Positions 7,632 through 16,604 of a DNA stretch of 39,300 bases are shown here, in pieces. The stretch covers positions 1-39,300 of the forward strand of contig RGDM01000026.1 of the NCBI GenBank assembly GCA_009918675.1, given 5' to 3'. Position 1 is the first letter of the stretch, and every line of letters starts with the position of its first letter. Position numbers and translations under genes: made by a program. Source of the stretch: a bacterium. Lineage in GTDB: Bacteria; Bdellovibrionota_B; Oligoflexia; Silvanigrellales; Silvanigrellaceae. The notes below the pieces were generated by a model. That model was not told where the DNA came from, searched no databases, and worked only from the letters and a program-made list of their open reading frames with translations.

Positions 7632-8939
7632 CTAAACAGATGTGAGCAATGCTGGAATTGGGCTCTTAACCGCTCGGTAAGAAGCAATATACGCAGTTGA
7701 AGAGGCGATTGTGCAAAGGAACAGCAGCGACAAAAAATACAGATGCGGAACCAAACCAACGACAAACAAAACAGGATCAGTCAGAAAACCAGCGTAATAA
7801 ACAAATTCGAATTTCTTGAGAAGAATTGAGAAGCAAAAAGAAAATATTCCACCAAAACACGAACCGAAAATTCCAATAAATAGCCCTTCAAGTGCAAATA
7901 TACGAGTGATCTTTCGTTGAAAAAATCCGAGACTACGCAATGTCCCAATTTCGCGCCGGCGTTCGTTGACACTTTTCACCATTGAATTCAGAACCGACAT
8001 TCCTGAAATCGTAAGAATCACTGCGGTGACGAGGTTTCGGAAAACCTTGAACAGGCTCATGGTCCTTTTATAAACACGCGCCAAGATGTGGTCGCGCCAA
8101 TCAATCGCACGCAGTTCGATCTGCTGGTTGCGGGCTTCACGTTGAAATTGATCAACAAATGTGTCGAACTGAGACGGGTCTTTAAGGCGCAGGCGAACGT
8201 GAGAAATGGTTTGAGTGTCGAAGAGTTTCTGAGCTCGTTCGAGTGGCATCATCAGATACCAAGAGTCAATACCGCGCAAACCAACCCCACCCAAAGCACC
8301 CACTCTGACTTGTGTTGCGTTGACCTGTCCGGCATCGGTTGTCACACTCAATTGCAGTTTGTTTCGCTCACAACTGAGCGGCCGCTCGATGGGTGGATAG
8401 CCGCCCACCTGTGTTAAAATTCGTTCTTTGCTGAGCGAGACGCAGCCAAGGGTTTCAGCTATATCTTGCCCGAGCATAACCGCGTCATCTTCTTGTTGAT
8501 CGAGCGGCTTGCCCGCTTTGCTATTCCACTGCCAGCTGGGTTCGCGCAATTTAAGTCCATCCTTAACATCGTAGGCAAAGCCCCAAAAAATTGAGCTGAC
8601 TTTGCCATTGTTGGCAAGCCCACTAATAATTAAAAAACGCGCGCGAGCATCAATCAAATGAGGGTTTTTCTTGAAAAAACTCTCCATAAACTCTTGCTCT
8701 TTCATGGTGATTCGCGAATCTTCAAAATCTATTGCTTGCCCGTTTTTTGTTTGCTCAATGAATACGTCACCAAACATGCTCCGACGTGCGTAGTTGTCTT
8801 CATATAAATCTTCAACAACGCTGATATAGCCATTGAATAATGTGAGAGCCGAAAACCCCACAGCAACGGAAAGGATGGCACCTATTGAATGGCGCCAGTT
8901 GTTAAGGGTATTCTTTATTCCAATCTTTACGCTACTCAT
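7632..8939 (-). CDS. FtsX/MacB-family ABC transporter permease (second of a pair)
   Basis: Encodes 435 aa. It has the type VII ABC permease layout: a short cytoplasmic N-terminus, a first membrane helix near 18-38, a large periplasmic domain (about 40-280), then three C-terminal helices. The cytoplasmic coupling motif NERRREIGTLRSLGFFQRKI is typical of LolC/LolE, MacB and FtsX relatives. These proteins are usually mechanotransmitters that extract lipoproteins or drive envelope events rather than forming a channel. A related but distinct permease lies 49 bases upstream, suggesting a LolC/LolE-like heterodimer. The only nearby matching ATPase is divergently encoded at 12080-12760. A GGGAT ribosome site lies just upstream of the ATG. 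Substrate is unknown. Confidence 0.85.
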   Translation of the reverse strand: MSSVKIGIKNTLNNWRHSIGAILSVAVGFSALTLFNGYISVVEDLYEDNYARRSMFGDVFIEQTKNGQAIDFEDSRITMKEQEFMESFFKKNPHLIDARARFLIISGLANNGKVSSIFWGFAYDVKDGLKLREPSWQWNSKAGKPLDQQEDDAVMLGQDIAETLGCVSLSKERILTQVGGYPPIERPLSCERNKLQLSVTTDAGQVNATQVRVGALGGVGLRGIDSWYLMMPLERAQKLFDTQTISHVRLRLKDPSQFDTFVDQFQREARNQQIELRAIDWRDHILARVYKRTMSLFKVFRNLVTAVILTISGMSVLNSMVKSVNERRREIGTLRSLGFFQRKITRIFALEGLFIGIFGSCFGGIFSFCFSILLKKFEFVYYAGFLTDPVLFVVGLVPHLYFLSLLFLCTIASSTAYIASYRAVKSPIPALLTSV

Positions 8940-8988
8940 CTAACATCCCTGGTATCTGAAAAAGAAGTCCGAAAGAGAGTCTCCTGAG

Positions 8989-10362
8989 TCATGAAACGTG
9001 GGTTTGAAGGAGTTTGACGATTTGCCTCTTGCTGCTGCGCCAAGAGGTGATCCAACCAGATAAAGTTGTGATCGAGATAAGAAGGCACGCTATGATAGTG
9101 CATTGCAACGGTTCGATGTTGAGAACCACCTGTACCTTTGTGGAAACTCCCGGCACCTCAAAGAGAATTTGAGAGGAGTTGATGATTCGGGTTGTAACAG
9201 TGGCAAGAAAAAGTCCGATAGGGATACAGAGAGAGCCAAGAAGTGCGCCTTCTTGAGAAAACATTGCTGTGACCTGCTGCTGTTTGAATCCCACCGCCCG
9301 CAGGGTACCGATTTCGCGCGAGCGTTCAAGAACGCTCATGGTCATTGTGTCGCTCACAGTAAGCGTGACGACACTCACTGCTAGAGCTAGAAAGAAAGTC
9401 GACATGACATAAATGAGATTCATAAATCCTGCATAGAAGGAATTGACTGAAAATTCTTTAAAATGATGGACCTCGAGGTTGAGTCCTGCCTCTTTTAAAG
9501 TTTTATCGAGGAGCTGTGCGGCCGGCTCAACATCACTGTCCCATGGCAAGTAAATTACCATGTTCGTGGCACCGTCGGTTTCGAATAATTTCTGTAATGC
9601 AGGCAAGGGAATCAGCGCAGCCGACTCCTCAAGTAACTCCAAACCGCTCGAGAAATGCCCAACAATTTCTCCGTCAATGGCTGAAAAGTCGTTGTTGAAT
9701 GTACGAGATGCAAGTTGCACATTGGAGTCTTCCGCCATCACGATGCGAATATTTTCACTTGTGCATTCGATTCGATTTGAGGTTGAGTTCTGGTTGACAG
9801 GGAGTGCTTCATGAGGCGATTTTAATTTATTCTTACCCAGATTTCGTGCAACTTTTGCGGTGACGAGAAGAGGGGTGATGTCTTGATGTTGCCAAAGACC
9901 GCTGCCGCGGCGTGATTCAAGAATTTCAGATGAGTATCTTCGAACGCTTGGATGGTTGAGCAGTTTTTCTTCGAGCGATGTTTCCACACCATTTATTTTG
10001 ACAGGCCAGGTTTTGCAACCATTGCCAATCAATGTGAACCCTTCGAGTGACGCGCCAATTCCCTCATTCTGCGGAAAAATGCGCTGTGCGACTTCGCGAA
10101 CGCTGCTTTGCTCGTTTCGATTGAGGCTGTACTTCTTCGGTTGAAGCAAATGCTTTTCGACGCCGTCTGGCTTGTAGACAGAAAGAGTCCCAACATGGTT
10201 CATGTAAATTGAGGTCGCCCGAAAGAATTTTTCGATACGGCTGACAAAACCACTCAAAAGCACAAGCCCAGCATAGCCAAGAACAATTGCGCTTGCCGTT
10301 GCCATGTTGCGTCGACGGTTGCGACCCAAATTCTTAAACGCCAAAAGCAGGCGTATGGACAT
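8989..10362 (-). CDS. FtsX/MacB-family ABC transporter permease (first of a pair)
   Basis: Encodes 457 aa with the same layout as its downstream partner. The first membrane helix is near 20-40, a periplasmic domain spans about 42-310, and three helices follow near 320-345, 370-395 and 415-440. The coupling motif is ERSREIGTLRAVGFKQQQV. The periplasmic domains of the two permeases differ clearly, so they likely form an asymmetric pair. An AAAGGA ribosome site sits 9 bases before the ATG. This is the first gene of a minus-strand unit (permease, permease, aat, gapN-like, unknown). It shares a 201-base divergent promoter region with the outer-membrane protein and ATPase genes, which is the main argument that all four encode one system. 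Confidence 0.85.
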   Translation of the reverse strand: MSIRLLLAFKNLGRNRRRNMATASAIVLGYAGLVLLSGFVSRIEKFFRATSIYMNHVGTLSVYKPDGVEKHLLQPKKYSLNRNEQSSVREVAQRIFPQNEGIGASLEGFTLIGNGCKTWPVKINGVETSLEEKLLNHPSVRRYSSEILESRRGSGLWQHQDITPLLVTAKVARNLGKNKLKSPHEALPVNQNSTSNRIECTSENIRIVMAEDSNVQLASRTFNNDFSAIDGEIVGHFSSGLELLEESAALIPLPALQKLFETDGATNMVIYLPWDSDVEPAAQLLDKTLKEAGLNLEVHHFKEFSVNSFYAGFMNLIYVMSTFFLALAVSVVTLTVSDTMTMSVLERSREIGTLRAVGFKQQQVTAMFSQEGALLGSLCIPIGLFLATVTTRIINSSQILFEVPGVSTKVQVVLNIEPLQCTIIACLLISITTLSGWITSWRSSKRQIVKLLQTHVS

Positions 10363-10563
10363 GGTTGGTGATTCCTTTCGCGGCTTTTTTCAGCTTAGCA
10401 TGAGCGTAGTGACGAAGCCGGAAAATTCTGCATTGCGCTCATGGCTTGTGACGTTTGCGAGTGTCCGCAAGATGACAAAACTGCTGCATGTTTGCGGCAA
10501 AGTTTCAGGGTTAGCATATGAACCGGGAGATGTAAGCTCAACTCAAAGAGATGAGAGGAGCGA
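10363..10563. promoter_or_regulatory. Divergent intergenic region between permease and beta-barrel genes
   Basis: The 201 bases must hold start signals for both directions. The clearest element is a perfect 8-base inverted repeat, CATGAGCG (10399-10406) and CGCTCATG (10436-10443), whose arm starts are 37 bases apart. It could be a shared operator. No convincing -35/-10 pair was identified by eye. Confidence 0.3.
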
Positions 10564-12090
10564 TTGGCTGTTTTTCTACTGAAATCGAAAGCAGATCGAA
10601 AAATTTCGCTGATCCTTTTAGCGGGATTGTTCTTTTTTTGCTCTGCAAAGGCAACAGAGATTGATCCGTTTGCATCAGAAGTTCCACCTGAAAAGTTTGG
10701 CATGCCGAGCTCTTCAGTTCCTCCGAAAGATGCTTCAAAGCTTCTGCTTAAAACAGCGAAGCCTGCCACTGGGAAAAAGAAAGCCGACAAGAGTGCGAAT
10801 AAGCCAACAAAAAAATCCACGCCGCCGCCCCCGCCAACGCCACAGCTTGCTCGTCCGGGGGGGGATGAATTTAGGCTCACGATAGGTCTTGAGAGCGTTT
10901 TATCTGCGGCATATGTAAAAAGTGCGGTCGATTTTGCTGAACTCACCTCAGACCAAAAAATGCTGCCTCATCTGGTTTTCAGCGAACAACTGTATCCAAA
11001 TTTGAAGCTGAGCAATGGCCGTTCATTTCTTTTAAATGCACGGCCAAGAATAAGTCTGCTGACTCAAAGAGCAAAAAAAACAAACACACGTGACCAAATC
11101 GAGAGTCGTTTTTCCGCAGAATTTTCTGAAATTTATACAACCCTTTCTCCCACTGCAAATCTGTCGATCAGCGCAGGTAAACAAAATTTCCAATGGGGGA
11201 TGGGCGACATGGGTTCGCCGAGCAATTGGATTTTTCGTCCCTCAAAGCTGGCGGAAAGTTTGCTGTCGACACCGCAGTCGGCGGTCGAGACCCGCGATTT
11301 GGTGCGCTTGAACTGGAGCTCTGGGCAATTCTTTAATTTGGTTACAATGGCAGAGTATGAAGCTCAACCACAGTCGATGCCTAAACTCTACTCGGGTCGA
11401 CGGATGCTCGTGAAGCCAGAATTCTCGTGGAACAATGGGGCTAGCTTTATCGGTTTTGTGCTTGCTGGTGCTGAAAAACAGCGATTTCCATTTTTTGGAG
11501 AATACCTGTCGTACAATTTCAACGATGCTTTGACAGCGTATATTGATGCCGCGCAGTTGAAAGGCAGCGACATGTTACGGCCCGTTTCGGCAACTGTACC
11601 GACCCAGTTTGGCGAAATGAAGGTGATGGTTTTTGATCAGAATGAATTGCAGGATGATTCAATAAATCATGAGATACTCTTGGGATTGCGCTACACCTTT
11701 GAAAACGGCGCAGAATTGAAGATTGAAAATCTGTACAAATCCTCTGGGCTTTCGGCCGCCGAAGTAGATAAGGTTCAAATTATTGAAAAGACAACTCCCA
11801 TGTTGTTACCTTATTATTTTGAACCAGGGGTTGAATACCGTTCACAAGATGTTCTGCTCTTTGCCTTTCGTCGCAATGGTTTTGGACCGAAAAAGAAATT
11901 GTCAATTTTGCTTCGCTATTTAAAGCCTATCGCAGATTCGTCGGGAGCTGCTTTGATGTACTCTGAGTCTGCAGTGTCCGATAATGGGTTAGTTTTTCTT
12001 GGTGTCGGCGGTTACCACGGGGCAACTCTTTCACAATCATCATTGCCACAGCGTTTTGCTCTGACTTTGGGGTATAAATATGTCTGGTGA
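10564..12090 (+). CDS. Outer-membrane beta-barrel protein with Lys/Pro-rich periplasmic extension
   Basis: Encodes 508 aa. The start is taken as TTG at 10564 behind GAGAGGAG, because no ATG occurs before codon 47 and this start gives a good signal peptide ending AKA (about 30). Residues 65-99 are a Lys/Ala/Pro-rich linker with five consecutive prolines, reminiscent in composition of TonB-like spacers. The rest has alternating hydrophobic/polar strands and ends LGYKYVW, a C-terminal aromatic as expected for BAM-inserted barrels. I do not recognise a named family. The ATPase gene overlaps its end by 11 bases, so the two are translationally coupled. A run of eight G residues (10857-10864) in codons 98-101 could cause slippage. 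The role may be porin-like, as a receptor, or as the outer-membrane partner of the ABC system. Confidence 0.75.
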   Translation: MAVFLLKSKADRKISLILLAGLFFFCSAKATEIDPFASEVPPEKFGMPSSSVPPKDASKLLLKTAKPATGKKKADKSANKPTKKSTPPPPPTPQLARPGGDEFRLTIGLESVLSAAYVKSAVDFAELTSDQKMLPHLVFSEQLYPNLKLSNGRSFLLNARPRISLLTQRAKKTNTRDQIESRFSAEFSEIYTTLSPTANLSISAGKQNFQWGMGDMGSPSNWIFRPSKLAESLLSTPQSAVETRDLVRLNWSSGQFFNLVTMAEYEAQPQSMPKLYSGRRMLVKPEFSWNNGASFIGFVLAGAEKQRFPFFGEYLSYNFNDALTAYIDAAQLKGSDMLRPVSATVPTQFGEMKVMVFDQNELQDDSINHEILLGLRYTFENGAELKIENLYKSSGLSAAEVDKVQIIEKTTPMLLPYYFEPGVEYRSQDVLLFAFRRNGFGPKKKLSILLRYLKPIADSSGAALMYSESAVSDNGLVFLGVGGYHGATLSQSSLPQRFALTLGYKYVW

Positions 12091-12760
12091 AAAGCTTATT
12101 GAATTGCGTTCCGTGCACAAGTCGTATCAGCTTGGAAAAATGCTGACCCCTGCGTTGCGTGGGGTTCATTTGTCATTGAACAAAGGTGATTTTACCGCAG
12201 TGATTGGCGCTTCTGGGTCGGGAAAGAGCACACTACTTAACATGGTGGGCTGCATAGATACCCCTGATTCGGGGGAAATCTATATTCAAGGTCGCTCAGT
12301 ATTGAGCTTGGATGATAACGAAAAAAGTGAACTGAGGAACCAGAAAATCGGATTTATTTTTCAGACGTTTAATCTCATTCCTGTGCTTAATGTCTTCGAT
12401 AATATTGAGCTTCCTTTGACCATTCAAAAAGGCTTCGACAAACGTCAACAGAGAGAACGGGTTCTGGAAGCGCTTGAGAGGGTTGGATTGAGTGAGTTTA
12501 GGAATCATCTCCCTGATCAACTTTCGGGCGGGCAGAGGCAGCGGGTTGCAATCGCGCGCGCCCTTGTCACACGGCCGATTCTCGTTCTTGCCGATGAACC
12601 TACTGCAAATTTGGATTCTGTGACGGCACACAAGATTATTGATTTGATGTTGGATATCAATGAGCGCACGGGAGTTACATTTTTATTCTCGACCCACGAC
12701 GAGAAATTGATGGGGCGAGTTAAAAATGTCATTCGCATTCAAGATGGCGTGATTGCATAA
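12080..12760 (+). CDS. ABC transporter ATP-binding protein, LolD/MacB type
   Basis: Encodes 226 aa, the usual size for a LolD/MacB-type nucleotide-binding subunit. The motifs are complete: Walker A GASGSGKS (42-49), Q-loop in FIFQTFNL, signature LSGGQRQR, Walker B VLADEP, D-loop and the H-loop His in STHDE. It should be a working ATPase. No permease is encoded downstream. The nearest matching permeases are the divergent pair at 7632-10362, and ATPases of this class pair with FtsX-type permeases. The start codon lies inside the end of the beta-barrel gene, so ATPase and barrel are made from one mRNA. A strong hairpin follows at 12765-12795. Confidence 0.92.
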   Translation: MSGEKLIELRSVHKSYQLGKMLTPALRGVHLSLNKGDFTAVIGASGSGKSTLLNMVGCIDTPDSGEIYIQGRSVLSLDDNEKSELRNQKIGFIFQTFNLIPVLNVFDNIELPLTIQKGFDKRQQRERVLEALERVGLSEFRNHLPDQLSGGQRQRVAIARALVTRPILVLADEPTANLDSVTAHKIIDLMLDINERTGVTFLFSTHDEKLMGRVKNVIRIQDGVIA

Positions 12761-12764
12761 AAGA

Positions 12765-12795
12765 AAAGGTCGCAAGTGGAATGCTTGCGACCTTT
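12765..12795 (-). terminator. Bidirectional intrinsic terminator between ATPase and subtilase genes
   Basis: A perfect 12-base stem, AAAGGTCGCAAG (12765-12776) and CTTGCGACCTTT (12784-12795), has a 7-base loop. Read on the minus strand the stem is followed by TTTTCTTTT, a good terminator for the subtilase gene ending at 12848. On the plus strand the stem comes directly after the ATPase stop codon but has only a short T tract, so it should work less well in that direction. Confidence 0.8.
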
Positions 12796-12847
12796 GTCTG
12801 AGATGGGGCTCTTTTACAAGAGCTTTTCAAACCGTGGGCGTGTTCAA

Positions 12848-14251
12848 TTAGAGCCCAAGGGGAAGAGCTGGTGCCCAGATCAGTTGCTCGTCGGCAGTGC
12901 TCAAAGGAGCGCTTTCGTAAGGTGTGTCGAGATCTGGCACCTCTTTGAGTGCCTGAGATATAGCCTGCACGACAGTCGTTGTGTGCGCAAGATTCGCTGC
13001 GCGTACAGCACGGTCGCGATTTACGATTCCCGAGCTTTTCACTTTGTCTGCAAGCCAATCGCGCTTGTCCACAGTCCCCATAATAATGCGTTTGATGTCG
13101 TAAACGCTGAGATCTGGATTTTCATCTTTAATCGCAGCTGCAACTTGGGTCACATAGGGCGTGGCTTGGCTTGTTCCGCTCAGGATCAGTGATCCACCAC
13201 CTGGCATGTCTGAGGTAATTCCAACCCCTGGAGCTGCAACATCAACCATTTGTCGTCCGTAGTTGGAAAACGACGCTAATTTGCTGCGGCCAAGAGTTGC
13301 TGCCACGGTCAGGGTGTTCGCTGCCTTGGCGTTTGCTGGCGATGTTGGTTGCAGATCGTTGTCTTGACCATCGTTGCCGGCGGCAATCACAAAAAGTGTG
13401 TTTGGTGCAAGTTCAACCCATTTTTCAGCATTGTCGACGATACGAGCCACCAAATAAGCTGCGTATGTATTGACTTCTGCTTCGCTTGGTTCGCGGCCAT
13501 AAACGGCCTTCAGCAAAGGTTTAACCAAATTGCTTGCAGCTGCCGTGCTGATGCCGATTGAGTAGTTGGCAACGTCGGTCTTCTTGTCGTTGAGATAAAG
13601 GGCAACTTTGGTGAACTGTGTGCTTTGCACTTCAGCGAGTTTATTGAGTCCGGCTTTAAGACCAATATCCCGAACAACAGGCCAAATGGTTTCCCAGACT
13701 TTTGCGAGAAAGCGTCCCGCGGCTTTTGCGTTGTCGCCAATTCCGTAAACGCTGTCTGGAGCAAGTGGATTTTCGGTTGGAATAATTTTGATGCCAAGAA
13801 TTTCTGCGTTTGCATTCTTACGAGCAGAGATTCCCGCGACGTGAGTTCCGTGCACAAAATTGCCAAAAACTCCGAGTTTTTTGCGGAATTCGGGTTTGTT
13901 GATGTTGTCCTTCAACCACGTCTTCTCGTCGTCGGTTGCTGTGCCTTCGAGAAGTTTTTTCTGAATTTCGAAGAAACGTGTTGTTTCTGGAGGAAAGGTA
14001 TTGAGGTACTTGCCGTCGAGAAGAACGCCGCTGTTGTCGACAAAATTCCAACCGTTCAAATCGTCTACATAACCGTCTTGTTCGTCATCCAGTGCGTTGT
14101 TTGGCAATTCGCCTGGGTTAACCCAGATGTTTTTTGAAAGGTGTGGGTGTTTGATGTCGACGCCAGAGTCAACAATTCCAATGTTTGCTGCCTGTGCCGC
14201 GAGTGTGACGGAACCAGTGAGCAGAGCCAGAGCAAGCGGTAGAACTCTCAT
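12848..14251 (-). CDS. Secreted subtilisin-like serine protease (S8 family)
   Basis: Encodes 467 aa. A Sec signal peptide (1 to about 21, ending AAQA) is followed almost at once by the catalytic domain: Asp28 in GIVDSGVD, His134 in HGTHVAG, oxyanion Asn293 in AAGNDG and Ser361 in SGTSQATP. There is no room for the I9-type propeptide (70-80 residues) that most secreted subtilases need for folding. The core has an insertion of about 75 residues between the catalytic Asp and His, including a DDEQDGYVDDLNGW segment that looks like a calcium-binding loop. About 100 residues follow the Ser and hold no recognised domain. It should be a periplasmic or secreted endopeptidase. It diverges from a sensor kinase gene across 192 bases, and a strong terminator lies downstream. 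Confidence 0.92.
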   Translation of the reverse strand: MRVLPLALALLTGSVTLAAQAANIGIVDSGVDIKHPHLSKNIWVNPGELPNNALDDEQDGYVDDLNGWNFVDNSGVLLDGKYLNTFPPETTRFFEIQKKLLEGTATDDEKTWLKDNINKPEFRKKLGVFGNFVHGTHVAGISARKNANAEILGIKIIPTENPLAPDSVYGIGDNAKAAGRFLAKVWETIWPVVRDIGLKAGLNKLAEVQSTQFTKVALYLNDKKTDVANYSIGISTAAASNLVKPLLKAVYGREPSEAEVNTYAAYLVARIVDNAEKWVELAPNTLFVIAAGNDGQDNDLQPTSPANAKAANTLTVAATLGRSKLASFSNYGRQMVDVAAPGVGITSDMPGGGSLILSGTSQATPYVTQVAAAIKDENPDLSVYDIKRIIMGTVDKRDWLADKVKSSGIVNRDRAVRAANLAHTTTVVQAISQALKEVPDLDTPYESAPLSTADEQLIWAPALPLGL

Positions 14252-14443
14252 CAGGGCACTCCTAGCTGTCTAAAGGTGTCGGACATTTGGTTTGACGTAC
14301 ATTATCAGTCCATGAGCTATTGGCAAGCCCGGCAAATGAGAATGAAAGTCCGTTTTTAAACCACTAGAACTCTTGAGTAAACGCATGATATTTTAGTTTA
14401 CACAATAATGCTGCCGAACCACCCCAAAATAAGGTGGCGGCCG

Positions 14444-16561
14444 ATGACGAACTTTGTTGATCGCGATATTCACATGGCAAATCAGCACGATTCTAGGGAT
14501 AAGCTGAGTTGGGTGACGCTTTATCAAGAGCGCTTTGCCAGTTATTCCTTAGTTGTTCTCACCGTGATCGGCTTCTTGCTGGTGACGAGCTACCTGCTTG
14601 GTGGTTCGGTGGTAAACTCTCGACCTGTTGCCTTGTCGTATTTTGTTGAGTCGGTTGGCAACGAGCTAAAACCGGAACAGGCACTGGCTGAGCTCAGACA
14701 AGGCAAATTTACGAAAGTTGACAGAGAGGCAGGACAACTTGACCTTGGATACATGCGCGAGGGTGTTTGGGTTTTGATGCAATTTGAAAACCCGCCGCAG
14801 TCTTCCAGTGAAGATTTTGTTTTGCAATTGCGACACACCTATATCAATGGATCTTTCACACCACTTCAAATTGTCGACGCGCAGCGAGGGGTATCGACCG
14901 CTCGCATCGACTCCACGACCGCATTCACCGACAAACTCCTCCCTCGGACTCAGAACCTAGCGGATATCCGGCACGTCTCATTCCAATTTCGAGTCAAGGC
15001 TGGCGAAACATATCATGCGTTAATACGCTTGCGCGCGCATGTGATGAATGTTCCATTTTTATTGCTTGAAAATAAAATATTTCTGAGTTCCGTGATTCGC
15101 GAGTTGATTCCGCTGGGTGCAATTTTTGGTGGTCTCGTTCTCCTTGCCGTTTATAACATGATGGTTGGTTTTGCGCGCCGAGAGTTGGAATTCGTGTTTT
15201 ATGGTTGTTACGTTTGCGCAATTGCTTTGTTGAGTGTTTCTATCAATGGGCTGGGGCATATGTTTATTTGGCCCGATAAGCTTTGGATTCACTATAATTC
15301 TGCCAATATGCTAATTAATTTGTTGAGTCTGAGTTATTTGGGATTTTTCTATTATCTTTTTCACCGCACACCCTTGGTTGGCTTAGAGCGAGTCGCATGG
15401 ATTGGTTTGCTCGGTTTGGGGACTGCTGGACTTGTATTGCAAGTCTTCGAAGGTGGTTTTTTCGCTTCGATTGAGGCGGTTATCATGTCGTTGGGTTCGC
15501 TTGTTCTAAGCCTCGTCCGTGGATGGCGCGCGCGCAAAGAATATGGTCGAATTGCAAATCTATTTTTAATTTCCGAGAGTGTTCTTTTTTTGGGGGCTGC
15601 AACCTATTGTGCAAAAATGGCTGGCTGGTTGCCGTCGACAAACTTCACCCTAAATATTCTTCTGCTCTGTACAACGCTCGAAGCTATTTTGCTGTCCTTT
15701 GTGCTTTCTGAAAAGATGGCTCTCACCATCGATGAGAGAGAATATGCCCTCAAACAACTTGAAGTTGCTCATGCTGAGTTGGTCTCAAGTGTGCGCGATC
15801 GGACGTTAGCTTTGGCGGCGCGCTACACATCGCATGAGGTTCTCAATCCTGTTTTTGCTATTCGGTTGAAGTCGGAGCGCATCCGCGATGAGATACACAA
15901 CGAGCTCTCGAGTCAGAACCCTTCGCTTTCGCGTCTGTCTGAGCAGGTGCTGACGCGAGTGAATGAAATGTTTCGTTTGATAGATTCTATCATTCATACC
16001 ATTCGAGCTATTAAGTCTCTCTCCTCAGATGGCCTACGTGAAGAAGTGGTTCCTGTTGATGTGGCGCTTGCTTTAGATGATGCTTTAAAAATGCTTGAAG
16101 TTAAATCGAAGCAGGTGATTTTTGAATTGCGAAACGAATTGCCGAGCAGCATATGCGTTCTTGCCCGCCGCAGTGATGTTGTGCAGATCTTTACGAATTT
16201 GCTTTCAAATTCGTTTGATGCAATTTCGACTCAAGAGAAGCCCTGGATAAGAATTTCGGCTGAATTTATTAAAAAAGGCGAAAGCAGATCTTCGGCCTTT
16301 GTCATTAGCGTTGTCGATAGTGGTGAGGGGCCCTCTGATCAGATCCGTTCAAAGCTTTTTAAATCAGAAGTGAGCAGCAAAGGACCTGAACTTGGTATGG
16401 GTTTGGGGTTAAGTTTTTGCAAACGACTTGCTGAGCGCAATGGTGGAATGATTGCATTTGATTCTGGAAGCGGACATACGCGGTTCTATTTTACGCTACC
16501 GTCAGCTTTCTCAAACGGAGAATACCAACAAGGAGAGTTCGAATATCAAAAGGCGGGATAA
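14444..16561 (+). CDS. 7TMR-DISM membrane sensor histidine kinase
   Basis: Encodes 705 aa from ATG 14444, chosen for its AAGGTGG ribosome site; an in-frame ATG at 14408 has none. Domains in order: a membrane helix (about 33-53); an extracytoplasmic beta-rich domain (about 60-215) resembling 7TMR-DISMED2; a block of seven predicted helices (about 220-423) typical of 7TMR-DISM receptors; a coiled segment; a dimerisation/phosphoacceptor helix with His464 (SHEVLNPV); and a HATPase domain with N-box Asn585/Asn589, G1 DSGEG and G2 GMGLGL. All catalytic motifs look intact. DISM receptors often sense carbohydrates or other small ligands in the periplasm. No response-regulator gene is adjacent, so it is an orphan kinase. 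It is transcribed away from the subtilase gene, which could be a target. Confidence 0.85.
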   Translation: MTNFVDRDIHMANQHDSRDKLSWVTLYQERFASYSLVVLTVIGFLLVTSYLLGGSVVNSRPVALSYFVESVGNELKPEQALAELRQGKFTKVDREAGQLDLGYMREGVWVLMQFENPPQSSSEDFVLQLRHTYINGSFTPLQIVDAQRGVSTARIDSTTAFTDKLLPRTQNLADIRHVSFQFRVKAGETYHALIRLRAHVMNVPFLLLENKIFLSSVIRELIPLGAIFGGLVLLAVYNMMVGFARRELEFVFYGCYVCAIALLSVSINGLGHMFIWPDKLWIHYNSANMLINLLSLSYLGFFYYLFHRTPLVGLERVAWIGLLGLGTAGLVLQVFEGGFFASIEAVIMSLGSLVLSLVRGWRARKEYGRIANLFLISESVLFLGAATYCAKMAGWLPSTNFTLNILLLCTTLEAILLSFVLSEKMALTIDEREYALKQLEVAHAELVSSVRDRTLALAARYTSHEVLNPVFAIRLKSERIRDEIHNELSSQNPSLSRLSEQVLTRVNEMFRLIDSIIHTIRAIKSLSSDGLREEVVPVDVALALDDALKMLEVKSKQVIFELRNELPSSICVLARRSDVVQIFTNLLSNSFDAISTQEKPWIRISAEFIKKGESRSSAFVISVVDSGEGPSDQIRSKLFKSEVSSKGPELGMGLGLSFCKRLAERNGGMIAFDSGSGHTRFYFTLPSAFSNGEYQQGEFEYQKAG

Positions 16562-16604
16562 TGAGAACGTTTTCGCATGAGAATTGTTCTTCAACGAGGA
16601 ACTT

